Of a DNA stretch of 64,000 nt, positions 36,650 through 46,060 are shown one piece after another. The stretch is taken from assembly GCA_963759875.1 (NCBI GenBank), contig CAVXBB010000004.1, positions 124,001 through 188,000 of the forward strand, in the 5' to 3' direction. Origin of the DNA: JAFAGX01 sp963759875 (lineage in GTDB: Bacteria > Acidobacteriota > Terriglobia > Terriglobales > Acidobacteriaceae). A program made the translations under genes and the position numbers. The notes under the pieces were generated by a model. That model saw only the letters and a program-made list of their open reading frames with translations, had not been told where the DNA came from and made no database searches. Each line of letters begins with the position of its first letter. The first letter of the stretch is position 1.

Positions 36650-37762
36650 TCATTGCGGCCGGAGAGGGATATTCAGCTTGCGTATCCTGTAGGCGAGTGT
36701 GGTTCGTTTCATTCCGAGTCGCGCTGCTGCCCCATTGGGCCCTCCGATAACCCAATTGGATTCCTGGATCGCCCGCAGCACGTGCTCCCGCTCAACCTGT
36801 TTGAGGGTGCCCACTTTCGACTGCGCAGCCTGCACCATTTCCCTCTTCAGTTCCGTCAGGGGTGCCCGCAGGGTCGGTCCGGGCGAAAGAATCACTGCAC
36901 GCTCGATAAAGTTTTGCAGTTCGCGGACATTGCCCGGCCAGTGATAGCTGCAAAACACCTCCATTGCCTGGGTGGGTATGTTTTCGATTCGACGATTCAA
37001 TCGTCTCGCGAACTTGTCCACGTAATACCGCACCAGGATCGGAATATCGCCGCTGCGATCGCGCAAGGGAGGAACGGTCAGCGGGAACACTTGCAGGCGG
37101 TAAAACAAATCGCTTCTGAACTGACCATCTTCGACCATCTTCTTCAAGTCCCGGTGGGTTGCTGCGATGACGCGAACATCGACTTGTTGCGTGCGAGTAC
37201 TGCCGAGTCGTTCAAACTCACGTTCCTGCAAGACTCGCAACAATTTGGGCTGTAACTCGAGGGGGATGTCACCGACTTCATCCAAGAACAGCGTTCCTTT
37301 ATCGGCCACTTCGAACCGCCCGGCTTTGCGCATGACGGCACCGGTGAAGGCTCCTTTTTCATGCCCGAAGAGCTCGCTTTCCAGCAACCCTGATGGAATC
37401 GCCGCACAGTTCACCTTTACAAACGGCTGATGGCGCCGCAAGCTTCGATTGTGAATCGCCCGGGCGATCAACTCTTTTCCGGTACCGGTTTCTCCCAGAA
37501 TCATCACTCCAGAATCGGTAGGAGCGACAATCTCTACCTCCTTCAGTGCCCGATTCAGTGCTGCGCTCTTGCCGACGATTCCCTCAAAGTTCATTTCGCT
37601 CAGGATTTCATCTTCGAGGTAGACTTTCTCCGAGGTGAGATCGTCGTTCAGTCTCTGCAGTTCGTCGCTTATCACTGCATTCGCGATAGGAATCGCAACA
37701 TGTCTTGAAGGAAGCGGAAAGGGACGCGAATAAACGTCCATGATTTTGGGTAGAGTGGCCAT
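36650..37762 (-). CDS. Second receiver-less sigma-54-dependent activator
   Basis: 370 residues, AAGGAG before ATG 37762. N-terminal segment of about 58 residues without a recognisable sensor. AAA+ domain (about 60-300): Walker A GETGTGKE (90-97), GAFTGA (137-142), Walker B LFLDEVGD, FRSDLFYRLQVFPLTVPPLRDRSGDIP. Fis-type HTH at the end (GGPNGAAARLGMKRTTLAYRIRKLNI). It is strongly similar to the activator at 34558 through the whole AAA+ part, and the two are convergent with the sigma-like gene between them; a duplication is likely. Confidence 0.95.
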   Translation of the reverse strand: MATLPKIMDVYSRPFPLPSRHVAIPIANAVISDELQRLNDDLTSEKVYLEDEILSEMNFEGIVGKSAALNRALKEVEIVAPTDSGVMILGETGTGKELIARAIHNRSLRRHQPFVKVNCAAIPSGLLESELFGHEKGAFTGAVMRKAGRFEVADKGTLFLDEVGDIPLELQPKLLRVLQEREFERLGSTRTQQVDVRVIAATHRDLKKMVEDGQFRSDLFYRLQVFPLTVPPLRDRSGDIPILVRYYVDKFARRLNRRIENIPTQAMEVFCSYHWPGNVRELQNFIERAVILSPGPTLRAPLTELKREMVQAAQSKVGTLKQVEREHVLRAIQESNWVIGGPNGAAARLGMKRTTLAYRIRKLNIPLRPQ

Positions 37763-38342
37763 AGAAGAATCTCCTTATGTGTTCCTGTTTCTCATCTTTC
37801 GTTCTTTCGTTCTCTCGTGATCCACTCGCGGATGTTACGCTGGGCAGTTCCCGAGCGTGATGTTGTCCGCGTCGCAGCGCCCGCTTTCCCCTGCAAGGGC
37901 GAGATCAAAAAGCAGGTTCGATTCCTGTCCAGTACGGAACTGAGTTCAAGCGTTCAAGCTTGATATTGCAGGTCCCCGACCAATTAGGTTGTGTCGCTAA
38001 AGCCTTGGTTCTCCTCGTAGACCCAACGTCCCAGCGGCCGACTGTCCTGACCGTGTTCGAGGGCACTGCCGCAATGTGGGCGCGGATCCCAGGCCCACAC
38101 CCATCCATGTGCCTGCGTTTCCTAAACGCCGAAATGATTCAGGCAGATTGATTTGTAATTTGGTGCCCGAATCCGGTCAGTGCCCTTAACACATGTCGCG
38201 CGACTCCCTTGGAAAGTTCTCAACATCGCTCATACGCGCTGAATTTAATCTGTTTACAAGGGCTCATGTCTGGCAGCCGGATTGCGAATACAGAACTCGG
38301 ACTGCAAGTCGATGCAAGGGGTACGTAATGCTCGGAGAACTG
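37763..38342. other. Intergenic region with tRNA-like arm and sigma-54 site
   Basis: Holds the sigma-54-type site at 38271-38285. Near 37912-37928 the sequence GCAGGTTCGATTCCTGT can fold as a tRNA T-arm with a 7-base TTCGATT loop, but no acceptor, D or anticodon arm matches it. The minus frame over this part (37905-38108) looks like noise. Confidence 0.4.
38271..38285 (+). promoter_or_regulatory. Sigma-54 (-24/-12) promoter candidate
   Basis: TGGCAGCCGGATTGCGA has TGGC and TTGC with GG to GC spacing of 12. The expected start near 38297 lies 46 bases before the 52-residue gene and about 370 bases before glycogen phosphorylase, which may share the transcript. Confidence 0.65.
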
Positions 38343-38501
38343 ATGAACATCCCGACTGACACGCTCATTGACATGCTGTTCACAATCCTCGCCGGCGAGC
38401 TTGCACTGACCGCAAGCGATGCAACGGAAATCGAACAAATACAGCGCGAGTTGCAAAGAAGAGGCAAGGAGCAAAATTGGAGTTTGCAAGCAGTCAACTG
38501 A
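38343..38501 (+). CDS. Small hypothetical peptide ahead of glycogen phosphorylase
   Basis: 52 residues from ATG 38343 (GGAGA upstream); ATG 38328 is an alternative start. Sequence begins MNIPTDTLIDMLFTILAGEL and ends in a charged helix (EIEQIQRELQRRGKEQ). No family recognised. It lies between a sigma-54-type promoter and glycogen phosphorylase. Confidence 0.55.
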   Translation: MNIPTDTLIDMLFTILAGELALTASDATEIEQIQRELQRRGKEQNWSLQAVN

Positions 38502-38670
38502 CAGAAAGGTGCATGCGGTTTATCGCCGATAGTCCAGCCTTCAATGCAACAGGCTGACGGCTTAGCCACGGTCAGAACATGTGCAAACGCTAGCGCCCAA
38601 CGACGAGCCAGGGGGCGCAATGGGATTTGGCTAAGTGGCTAGTTCCCGAAAATCGTAATAGGAGTCGACC

Positions 38671-41181
38671 ATGACCACGAATGCAACAGCCAAGCGGCCG
38701 GCATTTCCAGATGTTTCGAGACTCACGAGTAAATATGGCTGTGGTCCAGTACAGTTCTCCGGAACGGACGAAGCACTGTATGAACGGCACCTGCTGTTTG
38801 ACAGTGGGGTCGATCTGGCGAAGGCGACAGCGCGCGACCGGTTCGAGGCCCTGGCCCGGTCAGTGCGCGACGTTCTATCTCAGCGATGGCTCTTAACAGA
38901 GGACACCTACGAAGAACAAAATCCCAAGCGGCTCTACTATCTTTCGATGGAGTTTCTCATCGGCCGCTCGCTGGCAAACAATGTTACGAACCTTCTGCTC
39001 GCTCCGCTCACGAACCAGTTCATCGAGGACAAGAAACTCAATCTCCTCGAGATTTTGGAGCAGGAACCCGATGCGGGACTGGGCAACGGCGGGCTTGGAC
39101 GTTTGGCCGCCTGCTTCATCGAATCCGCTGCGACCATGCAGCTGCCGGCGATGGGATATGGATTGCGATACGAGTACGGCATTTTCAAACAATTAATCCA
39201 GAACGGATGGCAGCAGGAAATGCCGGATAACTGGCTCCGTTCTCCCGACCCGTGGGAGATCGCACGCCCCAACGAGAAGGTGGAAATCAGTTTGGGCTGC
39301 TCGGTCGAGCTCAGCGGAGGCAGTCTGCGCCCGGTACCGGGGCGTCCATCGACTTTGATCGGCATCCCATTCGACCGGCCTGTAATCGGGTACGGCGGTT
39401 CGACGATCAACACACTTCGCCTTTGGGCCGCGGCTGCGCCCGACTACTTCAATTTTGAAGAGTTCTCTCGCGGCGATTTTGTAGAAGCATTTACTCAGAC
39501 CCTCGCGGGTGAAACCCTGACCCGCGTCCTCTACCCCGACGATTCCAGTTTTATGGGGCAAGGGCTGCGCTTGTTGCAGGAGTACTTCCTGGTTGCCTGC
39601 TCGCTGGCAGATGCGGTGCGCCGCTTCCAGCGCTCCAATGCGGATTGGAGCCTGTTCGCAGAAAAAGTGGCGATTCAAATGAACGATACCCACCCCTCTC
39701 TGGCAGTGCCGGAACTCATGCGAATTCTGTTGGATCAGGTGCACCTCGAATGGGACGAAGCCTGGCAGATCACACAGAACACGCTGGCATACACGAATCA
39801 TACTTTGTTGCCCGAAGCGCTCGAAAAATGGCCGGTAGCCTGGTTTGAAGACATGCTGCCCCGGCAGCTCGAGATCATCTATGAAATCAACCGCCGTTTT
39901 CTGGGCGATGTTCGCGGGCGGTTTCCAGGCGATAACGACCGGGTTCAGCGCCTGAGTCTTATCGAAGACGGCGCCGCCAAGAAGGTTCGTATGGCCAGTC
40001 TAGCGGTCGTAGGTTCTCACAGCACCAACGGTGTCGCAGAGATTCACTCCAAGCTGTTGCGCGAGACGACACTGAAAGACCTGGCAGAGATCTTTCCGCA
40101 ACGTTTCAACAACAAGACCAACGGAGTCACTCCCCGGCGTTGGCTGCAACTCTGCAACCCTGAGCTCTCCAAACTGATCACGGATGCGATTGGAGATGGG
40201 TGGATCAAGAACCTAAACGAATTAAGCAAGCTGAAAGCACTCACAGCTGACAGCGGCTTCCTTGGAGACTTCCTCAAGGCCAAGCGAAGTACCAAGCGAC
40301 AATTTTGCGATTGGGTCCGGTGGTCGACGGGGCAGAAACTTGACCCAGATTCGATTTTCGATTGCCAGATTAAACGCATCCACGAGTACAAACGTCAGCT
40401 ACTGAATGCACTGAGGATCGCAGTGCTCTACAACCGGCTACGCGAGCACCCTGAGCTGGATATGCATCCACGGACGTTTTTCTTCGCTGGCAAGGCGGCG
40501 CCTGCATACCGGCTCGCCAAAGTGATTATCAAATTCATTAACAATCTGGCTGCGACCATTGACGGCGATCCTGCAGTACGCGGTCGGCTTAAGGTGGTAT
40601 TCCTGCCCGAGTATTGCGTCTCGCTTGCAGAGCACCTGATCCCTGCCAGTGACGTCTCCAACCAGATTTCGACGGCAGGTTACGAAGCCAGCGGCACAAG
40701 CAACATGAAGTTCATGATGAACGGCGCATTGACGATCGGCACACGCGACGGCGCGACGATTGAGATGGCAGCAGAGGCGGGCGAAGAGAACTTCTTCCTC
40801 TTCGGCTTGACGGCTGAGCAGGTGATTGGCAGTCGCGGATGGTACAACCCGCACTGGCACTACCAACATGATCCGGAGACCCGTCAAGCCCTGGACTTGA
40901 TTTTCTCGGATTATTTCAGCTGCTATGAACCGGGTGTGTTCGAGCCGTTGCGCGACATGTTGCTGACGCACGGTGACCATTACATGCACTTGGCGGACCT
41001 GAAGTCGTATCTCGAGGCAGACGGGCAGCTGAGCGCGTTGTATGCCGATCCCGACCAGTGGGCGCGCAAGGCGATCTTGAATGTGGCGGGCTCGGGGAAG
41101 TTCTCCAGCGACCGTACCATTGCGGAATATGCAGACGAAATCTGGGGTGTAAGGCCGTGTCCAATCCCAGAGAAAGCGTAA
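38671..41181 (+). CDS. glgP: Glycogen/starch phosphorylase (alpha-glucan phosphorylase)
   Basis: 836 residues, AGGAG upstream of ATG 38671. It releases glucose-1-phosphate from the non-reducing ends of glycogen using inorganic phosphate and PLP. Signatures: YYLSMEFLIGRSLANN, EPDAGLGNGGLGRLAACF, MNDTHPSLAVPELMRIL, TNHTLLPEALEKWPV, NNKTNGVTPRRWL, IKRIHEYKRQLLNAL, and GTSNMKFMMNGALTIGTRDG with the PLP lysine at K680. The length is normal for family GT35. A close paralogue lies at 61229-63757 next to phosphoglucomutase; this copy stands alone and may be controlled by the sigma-54-type site at 38271. Confidence 0.97.
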   Translation: MTTNATAKRPAFPDVSRLTSKYGCGPVQFSGTDEALYERHLLFDSGVDLAKATARDRFEALARSVRDVLSQRWLLTEDTYEEQNPKRLYYLSMEFLIGRSLANNVTNLLLAPLTNQFIEDKKLNLLEILEQEPDAGLGNGGLGRLAACFIESAATMQLPAMGYGLRYEYGIFKQLIQNGWQQEMPDNWLRSPDPWEIARPNEKVEISLGCSVELSGGSLRPVPGRPSTLIGIPFDRPVIGYGGSTINTLRLWAAAAPDYFNFEEFSRGDFVEAFTQTLAGETLTRVLYPDDSSFMGQGLRLLQEYFLVACSLADAVRRFQRSNADWSLFAEKVAIQMNDTHPSLAVPELMRILLDQVHLEWDEAWQITQNTLAYTNHTLLPEALEKWPVAWFEDMLPRQLEIIYEINRRFLGDVRGRFPGDNDRVQRLSLIEDGAAKKVRMASLAVVGSHSTNGVAEIHSKLLRETTLKDLAEIFPQRFNNKTNGVTPRRWLQLCNPELSKLITDAIGDGWIKNLNELSKLKALTADSGFLGDFLKAKRSTKRQFCDWVRWSTGQKLDPDSIFDCQIKRIHEYKRQLLNALRIAVLYNRLREHPELDMHPRTFFFAGKAAPAYRLAKVIIKFINNLAATIDGDPAVRGRLKVVFLPEYCVSLAEHLIPASDVSNQISTAGYEASGTSNMKFMMNGALTIGTRDGATIEMAAEAGEENFFLFGLTAEQVIGSRGWYNPHWHYQHDPETRQALDLIFSDYFSCYEPGVFEPLRDMLLTHGDHYMHLADLKSYLEADGQLSALYADPDQWARKAILNVAGSGKFSSDRTIAEYADEIWGVRPCPIPEKA

Positions 41182-41224
41182 AAGAGGACACGGCACAAAG
41201 AACACAAAAAATAAGGAGACTGCA

Positions 41225-41824
41225 GTGAAATTTACAAAGGCAATTATTTTTCCAGCGACGGCAAGGTTTGGTCTTGCATTGGTCCTGGCGCTGGTCGCGT
41301 GCTACGTGACATACGCCCAGGACGTAAGGACCAACTATATGCCGGGAACTGACTTTTCAAAATACCACACCTACGCATGGGTCGACGAGGTACAAGGCGT
41401 ACCTGCGGTAGGTGGCCATCCCGACCAGATTCTGGACACCCAGGTCAAGCAGGCGATCGATTCACAAATGGCGGGCAAGGGCTTCACCAAGGCGGTGGAC
41501 GGCGGTAAAGCCGATTTACTCCTCGGCTACCAGCTCGCGATCGATCAGGAGAAGCAGATCAACGGCTTCGGGGACAACATGGGCGGCTTTGGCGGCTTGG
41601 GCCCGTGGGGGGGCGGCTTCGGTACATTTTCGGCCAGTACTTCAAGCAATTACATCGGGACTTTCGTCGTTGGTATGTATGACCCTGCTGTAAAGAAGCT
41701 GGTTTGGATAGGTGCTGCCCAACATGCGATTGAACCCAGCAAAAAACAGGAGAAAAACCAGGAAAGGCTCAATAAAGGAGCGCAAAAACTGCTGAAGGAC
41801 TTCCCTCCGGGACGCGGCAAATAG
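41225..41824 (+). CDS. Secreted DUF4136 protein
   Basis: 199 residues, AAGGAG shortly before ATG 41225. Residues 1-31 are a signal peptide (LALVLALVACYVTYAQ). The rest matches DUF4136: DVRTNYMPGTDFSKYHTYAW near the start, then DTQVKQAIDSQMAGKGF, ADLLLGYQLAI, a glycine-rich insert (about 115-140) and LVWIGAAQHAIEP near the end. Members are periplasmic or outer-membrane lipoproteins of unknown function. It follows glycogen phosphorylase by 43 bases. Confidence 0.88.
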   Translation: MKFTKAIIFPATARFGLALVLALVACYVTYAQDVRTNYMPGTDFSKYHTYAWVDEVQGVPAVGGHPDQILDTQVKQAIDSQMAGKGFTKAVDGGKADLLLGYQLAIDQEKQINGFGDNMGGFGGLGPWGGGFGTFSASTSSNYIGTFVVGMYDPAVKKLVWIGAAQHAIEPSKKQEKNQERLNKGAQKLLKDFPPGRGK

Positions 41825-41827
41825 ACG

Positions 41828-42217
41828 TTCCAATATGGTCCGTTACCCTACGATGCACCCAATCGCGTACTCTTCTGGGGTTCGCTAAGGCTGCCCGCCA
41901 AGATCGAATTCTGGCCCGTGCTGGACGTGCATAACGGCTTCCCATACTCGCCGGTGGACGACAACCTTAATTTTGTTGGCCAGCGCGACAGCAAGCGCTT
42001 TCCAACCTTCGCTTCGTTGGACGTTCAGGTGATAAGGCCGTTTCACGTGACCGTGTTTAATCGGAAACACACGCTGCGGGCTGGACTCAAGGTTTTCAAC
42101 GCGACCAGCCATTTCAATCCGCGCGACGTACAGAACAACGTCTTTTCCCCTCATTATGGAGCGTTATTCAATTCGGTGGGGGCCGAGTTTCGAGCGAAGT
42201 TTGAATTCGATTTCTAG
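41828..42217 (+). pseudogene. TonB-dependent receptor 3' fragment
   Basis: An open frame with no start codon runs from just after the DUF4136 stop (41824) to TAG 42217. It encodes about 130 residues typical of the last strands of acidobacterial TonB-dependent, Oar-like receptors: YGPLPYDAPNRVLFWGSLRL, DVHNGFPYSPVDDNLNFVGQ, RFPTFASLDVQV, FNATSHFNPRDVQNN, ending FRAKFEFDF with a terminal aromatic residue as in outer-membrane barrels. The plug and most of the barrel are missing. It is a remnant left by deletion or recombination. Confidence 0.8.
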
Positions 42218-42384
42218 TGGCCCAAGCTGCCGATGTCACTTTATTCTGCCCTGGACTCGGGCCTGATTGGAAAAATGGCGGATTTCACCGGGTTCCGTCG
42301 TTCAGCCAGTGGGCCGCGGTTGGCAGATCGCGAAAGGGCTGCGCCACGCAAACATCTTCGAGCGGAATTTGATCCGGGCCACAG

Positions 42385-42942
42385 TTACGCGCGGGCCTTG
42401 TCGATCATCATCTCCCAGATCTCCTTTGACCGGAGAACGAGTTCAACGGCCTCGCGCACTGCCCCATGGCCGGCGAGAGCTTTCGTGGTGTAATGCGCGA
42501 CTTGCTTGACTTCGGGGACGGCATTGCCCACTGCAATCGCGAGACCAGCGCGGCGCAGCAGGGGAATGTCGGGTAGATCATCGCCGATATAGGCGACCGC
42601 AGAATCAGCGACGCCCGCTTTCCGAAGGATTTCCTCATAGGCCGGCATTTTCAACGGTTGTTTCATGTAGATAAATTCCATCTTCATTTCCCGGGCGCGG
42701 CGCAAGAGAGCGGCGCTCTCGCGACCGGTAATGCAGCCGGTACGCAGGCCCGCGGTGTGGGCGAGGGTTAGGCCCTGGCCGTCGTGCGCGTCGAAGGTCT
42801 TGATTTCAAGCGCGGTATCATCGCTTTGCGAAAGCAGTGTGACGCTGCCGTCCGTCATCGTGCCGTCCACGTCCATGAGAAGCAGTTTGATCAGCCTCGC
42901 CCGCTTCTTGAGCGCGGGAGAAATTCTGGGGAACTTTGCCAA
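42385..42942 (-). CDS. kdsC: HAD hydrolase, 3-deoxy-D-manno-octulosonate 8-phosphate phosphatase-like
   Basis: 185 residues if started at TTG 42942, which has GGAGG five bases upstream; TTG 42954 is an alternative. HAD motif I is LLMDVDGTMTDG (nucleophile D24, acid D26), motif II ITGRES, motif III lysine in MKQPLKMPAYEEIL, and motif IV IGDDLPDIPLL. There is no cap domain, as in KdsC, which removes phosphate from KDO-8-phosphate for lipopolysaccharide core. No other KDO genes are adjacent, so a related sugar-acid substrate is possible. Confidence 0.82.
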   Translation of the reverse strand: MAKFPRISPALKKRARLIKLLLMDVDGTMTDGSVTLLSQSDDTALEIKTFDAHDGQGLTLAHTAGLRTGCITGRESAALLRRAREMKMEFIYMKQPLKMPAYEEILRKAGVADSAVAYIGDDLPDIPLLRRAGLAIAVGNAVPEVKQVAHYTTKALAGHGAVREAVELVLRSKEIWEMMIDKARA

Positions 42943-43055
42943 AGAGACCTCCAAGATCAGGTACCAGAGAGTCTAATCTAAGCCGTTCTCGATCGCCTCA
43001 AGCGCGAGCTGGCGTCGCGGAAGGCGCCGCATTCGTGTTAGAAGACTCCACCGGA

Positions 43056-43856
43056 CTAGGGCTTGGGTACCGAAACGTCCTGCTGCAGCGTGAAATCGAG
43101 TAAGGTCTCGCTCGGCACTTTGACCTGGTCTCCCTTGGTGATAATCTCCGAGCCCGCGCCAGCGCCACCTCCGACTCCGGCTCCGATCGCCGCTCCTTTG
43201 CCGCCGCCGGCCAGGGCGCCGATGATCGAACCCACTGCCGCTCCACCGATGGTTCTCTTTGCCGTGCTCGCACCACGGGACTTACCGGTCATTTCATACT
43301 CTCCTGTGACCAGCGGGATGGTTTGCCCATTCACCACGATGCCGGTTAACTCCAGTTGCAGTTCCGATCTGCCGGTAAACGTCCCCGATTCCTTGGACTC
43401 GGCCAGCCGGCCATAGACGTCGGCTCCCTTGGCGATCACCACGTTCCCGTCGACCATCAAGGGTTCTTCCAGGGAGGCTTCGAAGCGATCTCCCACGTGG
43501 TTCTTTGTCGAGTCGATGCGGTCGATGGTGCGCACAGAAATACGCGTTCCCGCCGGGATGGTGACAAACGCCGCTGTTTGCGTGCTCGCTACCGCTCCCG
43601 GCCCTTCGGGCAAGGAACTCGCCGGCCGTGTCGGCAAGTCGGGTCTTTCAGCACCAAACCTTAGCGCAACGATGTCAGCAAGGTTGTACGTCTGCACGGA
43701 CGAGCCCACCAGAAAAGTAATCTCACTGTCCGTCCCGCCTGTGAACTTTCCTCTAATCAGGCTGCCATTCCTTAGCTCCAGAGAATCGGCACGCACAATC
43801 GACGCCGCGAGCAACACCCCCAGGACCATTCCACAATTCAGATAGGTCTTCATCAT
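43056..43856 (-). CDS. Secreted glycine-zipper protein
   Basis: 266 residues from ATG 43856 (AAGGAG upstream). Signal peptide 1-22. Residues 24-60 (LELRNGSLIRGKFTGGTDSEITFLVG) form a small beta domain. The centre (IPAGTRISVRTIDRIDSTKN, FEASLEEPLMVDGNVVIAKGADVYGRL) resembles TrbI/VirB10-like or LysM-adjacent beta folds. Residues 205-240 are a glycine zipper (GGAAVGSIIGALAGGGKGAAIGAGVGGGAGAG). It is an outer-envelope protein of unknown role. A sigma-54-type promoter lies 80 bases upstream. Confidence 0.8.
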   Translation of the reverse strand: MMKTYLNCGMVLGVLLAASIVRADSLELRNGSLIRGKFTGGTDSEITFLVGSSVQTYNLADIVALRFGAERPDLPTRPASSLPEGPGAVASTQTAAFVTIPAGTRISVRTIDRIDSTKNHVGDRFEASLEEPLMVDGNVVIAKGADVYGRLAESKESGTFTGRSELQLELTGIVVNGQTIPLVTGEYEMTGKSRGASTAKRTIGGAAVGSIIGALAGGGKGAAIGAGVGGGAGAGSEIITKGDQVKVPSETLLDFTLQQDVSVPKP

Positions 43857-44282
43857 AACTTCTCCTTGGTGGGGGTCCGCCGAAGTTCGTTTGTCGCGAG
43901 ACAAACTGATAGCTATTCACCCCGTATCTAGACACAGCAACCTCCATGCCAGACCGACTGCGTCAGGATTTACAGCGGCTTGCCTGTCAAACGACTGCAC
44001 TTAAGCAGTCTTGGCCGGCGAAGTTGAGTGCTCCGGGAAATCCCGGATGTCGCAAGTCTGTCTGCCATCTGTCAAAGACTTGGCGCATGTTTCGTATCTG
44101 AATGGAACGCGCGACCCTGGGGCTTTCGGCTTGAGAACTGCAAGTAGCTCTTTGGAAAGGAATAAGAGTCAACCTCAGCGCCGCGTCAAATTGGAGCTGC
44201 GAGTGCTAGTTCCTCGGCGTGACCGGTGTTTGGCATGTCCCAGATGATGCCGCGGGAACGCCTGCGGTGCAAAAGGAGCAAA
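43857..44282. other. Divergent intergenic region
   Basis: Separates the glycine-zipper gene and the plus-strand secreted protein. It holds the minus-strand sigma-54-type site at 43937-43951. No further gene or repeat is seen. Confidence 0.4.
43937..43951 (-). promoter_or_regulatory. Sigma-54 (-24/-12) promoter candidate
   Basis: On the minus strand TGGCATGGAGGTTGCTG, one base off the full TGGCACG-N4-TTGCW consensus, with GG to GC spacing of 12. The expected start near 43926 gives a leader of about 70 bases before ATG 43856. Confidence 0.65.
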
Positions 44283-44786
44283 ATGAAAGTGCGATCGATT
44301 GTTGGCGCCGTATTGTTACTTGCTGTGACGGTATGCAGCGCCTTAGCCCAAATGACGCGAAAGAACACAGATGTGGAGCCGCCTCCGCTGGAGAAGATTG
44401 TTGCCAACGCTAAAAGCCCGGCTGACGCACAAGTTGCCGAGCTGATTGCAATCAAGCCAGAACTTCCGCTTGGGCCGACTGATGTTCTCAAAGAATACGA
44501 ACTGGGCATGACCCTGATCGCGCAAGCAATGTCTGCCGAGACCGCGAGTATCGCTCGGGCGCAGGAAGCGAATCAAATTACTCGAGAACAGGCGGAGTAT
44601 CTGATCCAAGAGAGATACCAGGTCGCGATGATGCAATATCAGGTGCTCAGCGCATTACATGAAACTCTGGAACACGACGTGGTTCAGGAAGCAAACCGGG
44701 CGAAGCGCGGACGCGGGGTTTGGGCGCCGGACACAGCCGTGGTTGTGCCGTTTCCTTCCTCGGCACCAACCGCCGAAGCAAAATAG
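44283..44786 (+). CDS. Secreted hypothetical protein
   Basis: 167 residues from ATG 44283, with AAAAGGAG upstream. Signal peptide 1-22 (VGAVLLLAVTVCSALAQ). The mature part is a helical, glutamate- and glutamine-rich protein (EYELGMTLIAQAMSAETASIARAQEANQITREQAEYLIQERYQVAMMQYQVL) that could form a periplasmic helical hairpin. No family recognised. Confidence 0.75.
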   Translation: MKVRSIVGAVLLLAVTVCSALAQMTRKNTDVEPPPLEKIVANAKSPADAQVAELIAIKPELPLGPTDVLKEYELGMTLIAQAMSAETASIARAQEANQITREQAEYLIQERYQVAMMQYQVLSALHETLEHDVVQEANRAKRGRGVWAPDTAVVVPFPSSAPTAEAK

Positions 44787-44918
44787 AACAATGTTTTCGA
44801 GATAGAGGGAAATTGCAGAGTCAAATCGCGATCGTTCCCAAGTGGAAGGTAACCTCAACCGGCCTTTCCAGGTTTCCCACGGTTTGGCCTCTGCCCTCGC
44901 AGGCCCGCGATCTTCGGG

Positions 44919-45830
44919 CTAGAGTTTCTCCAGGCTGAGGATTGCAGTCATTCTGTGCTCCTGCCCTGGCTCGAGGTGGACGGCCGCGTCCAGGATGTTG
45001 CTCGCTTCGACACACAGAAACTGGGGCCATTCGCCATCCGCAAGGTCCCGCAACTCGGGGGCTTTCTCGCGCCACGGGTTCCATACGACCGTGGTGAGCG
45101 AATTGGTTTTCGCCAGGCGAATCCGGCGCCGCATGGCAGGATCCGACAGTTCCACCGTGTTCCGGGTGTTCAGGTAGGCGCTGTCGGTCTGTGCGGCGAT
45201 CGCCACGTTACCCCGCTGCGCCTTCTCCTTGTTCGAGTCGGTGTTGTCCAGAAAGTGCGCTGTATCCAGACCCTGCAGGCGCACCTGCTGAACCTCTGCT
45301 ACTCGGTTGTAAGTGTGGAGCGCTTCTTCGAAGCGCAGAGGTGCCGTTCCTGTGTTCGTGCAAACAAGCTCCAGCTTTAGTTGAAAGCCGAAAGTAGCGC
45401 GATGAACGAGTCGGAACTCTCCCGGCCACCAGTGCCTGGTCTGCTCATCACTCTCCGTAACCATGCTGACAGCAACCGCGCCATTTTGCTCGAGAATAGA
45501 TTCGAGCTGCCAGGTTCTTGTGCGTACGAATCCATGTGCCGGAGCCTGGGGATCATTTGACTTGGCCCGAAACCAGGGGAAACAGATGGGGATTCCACCG
45601 CGGATCGCCTGACCCTCCGCCCATCGTGACTTAGCGCTCAGAAAAAGCACCTCGTCGCCGCCGGCAGGCCTCCAGGAGGTTACTTGCGCACCGTGCAGGT
45701 ACATCTCGCCCGCGCACAGGGAGGAGGTGATCTGCACTCGCGGCATCGCGCCGTTTCCTTCACGAACGCCGGCGAACCCCGGAATTCCGAACCGGCGGTC
45801 CAGTTCTGCGGCCGCGGAGAGTGTGTCCAT
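44919..45830 (-). CDS. D-hexose-6-phosphate mutarotase (YeaD-like aldose 1-epimerase)
   Basis: 303 residues, AAGGAG before ATG 45830. It belongs to the galactose-mutarotase-like superfamily of beta-sandwich sugar epimerases. Signatures: GAQVTSWRPAGGDEVLFLS, GQAIRGGIPICFPWF, APAHGFVRTRTW (catalytic histidine), LHTYNRVAEV and TTVVWNPW, with the catalytic glutamate expected in FLCVEASN. It interconverts the anomers of glucose-6-phosphate. It fits with glycogen breakdown encoded nearby. Confidence 0.9.
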   Translation of the reverse strand: MDTLSAAAELDRRFGIPGFAGVREGNGAMPRVQITSSLCAGEMYLHGAQVTSWRPAGGDEVLFLSAKSRWAEGQAIRGGIPICFPWFRAKSNDPQAPAHGFVRTRTWQLESILEQNGAVAVSMVTESDEQTRHWWPGEFRLVHRATFGFQLKLELVCTNTGTAPLRFEEALHTYNRVAEVQQVRLQGLDTAHFLDNTDSNKEKAQRGNVAIAAQTDSAYLNTRNTVELSDPAMRRRIRLAKTNSLTTVVWNPWREKAPELRDLADGEWPQFLCVEASNILDAAVHLEPGQEHRMTAILSLEKL

Positions 45831-46060
45831 AGCAATGATCTCCTTCGCCTTGGATGCGGGAAAAGTGTGATTGAAGATCGTCCATCACAAATGCACTGCC
45901 GGAGTGCGACCTCAGTATAGCGGCTGTAATAGCGATCCGGAATCCATGACCTCGCCTTAGTTTGCCAGTCATTTGCCAGATCTTCGTCATTCGCGGACAT
46001 GTCGGCGAATGGCGGGATCGCGCCCGGTCTGAGTGGCGGCACTAAATGCTCATTGCGGGG

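Noticed and set aside
37905..37945. tRNA-like T-arm (GCAGGTTCGATTCCTGT)
   Set aside because: A T-stem and TTCGATT loop fold, but no acceptor stem, D-arm or anticodon arm of correct spacing is present. It may be a remnant of a tRNA, but not a gene.
45964..45977. GG-N10-GC site upstream of the mutarotase gene (minus strand TGGCAAATGACTGGCA)
   Set aside because: The -12 half is TGGC, not TTGC, and the gene is over 120 bases away; not counted with the sigma-54 sites.
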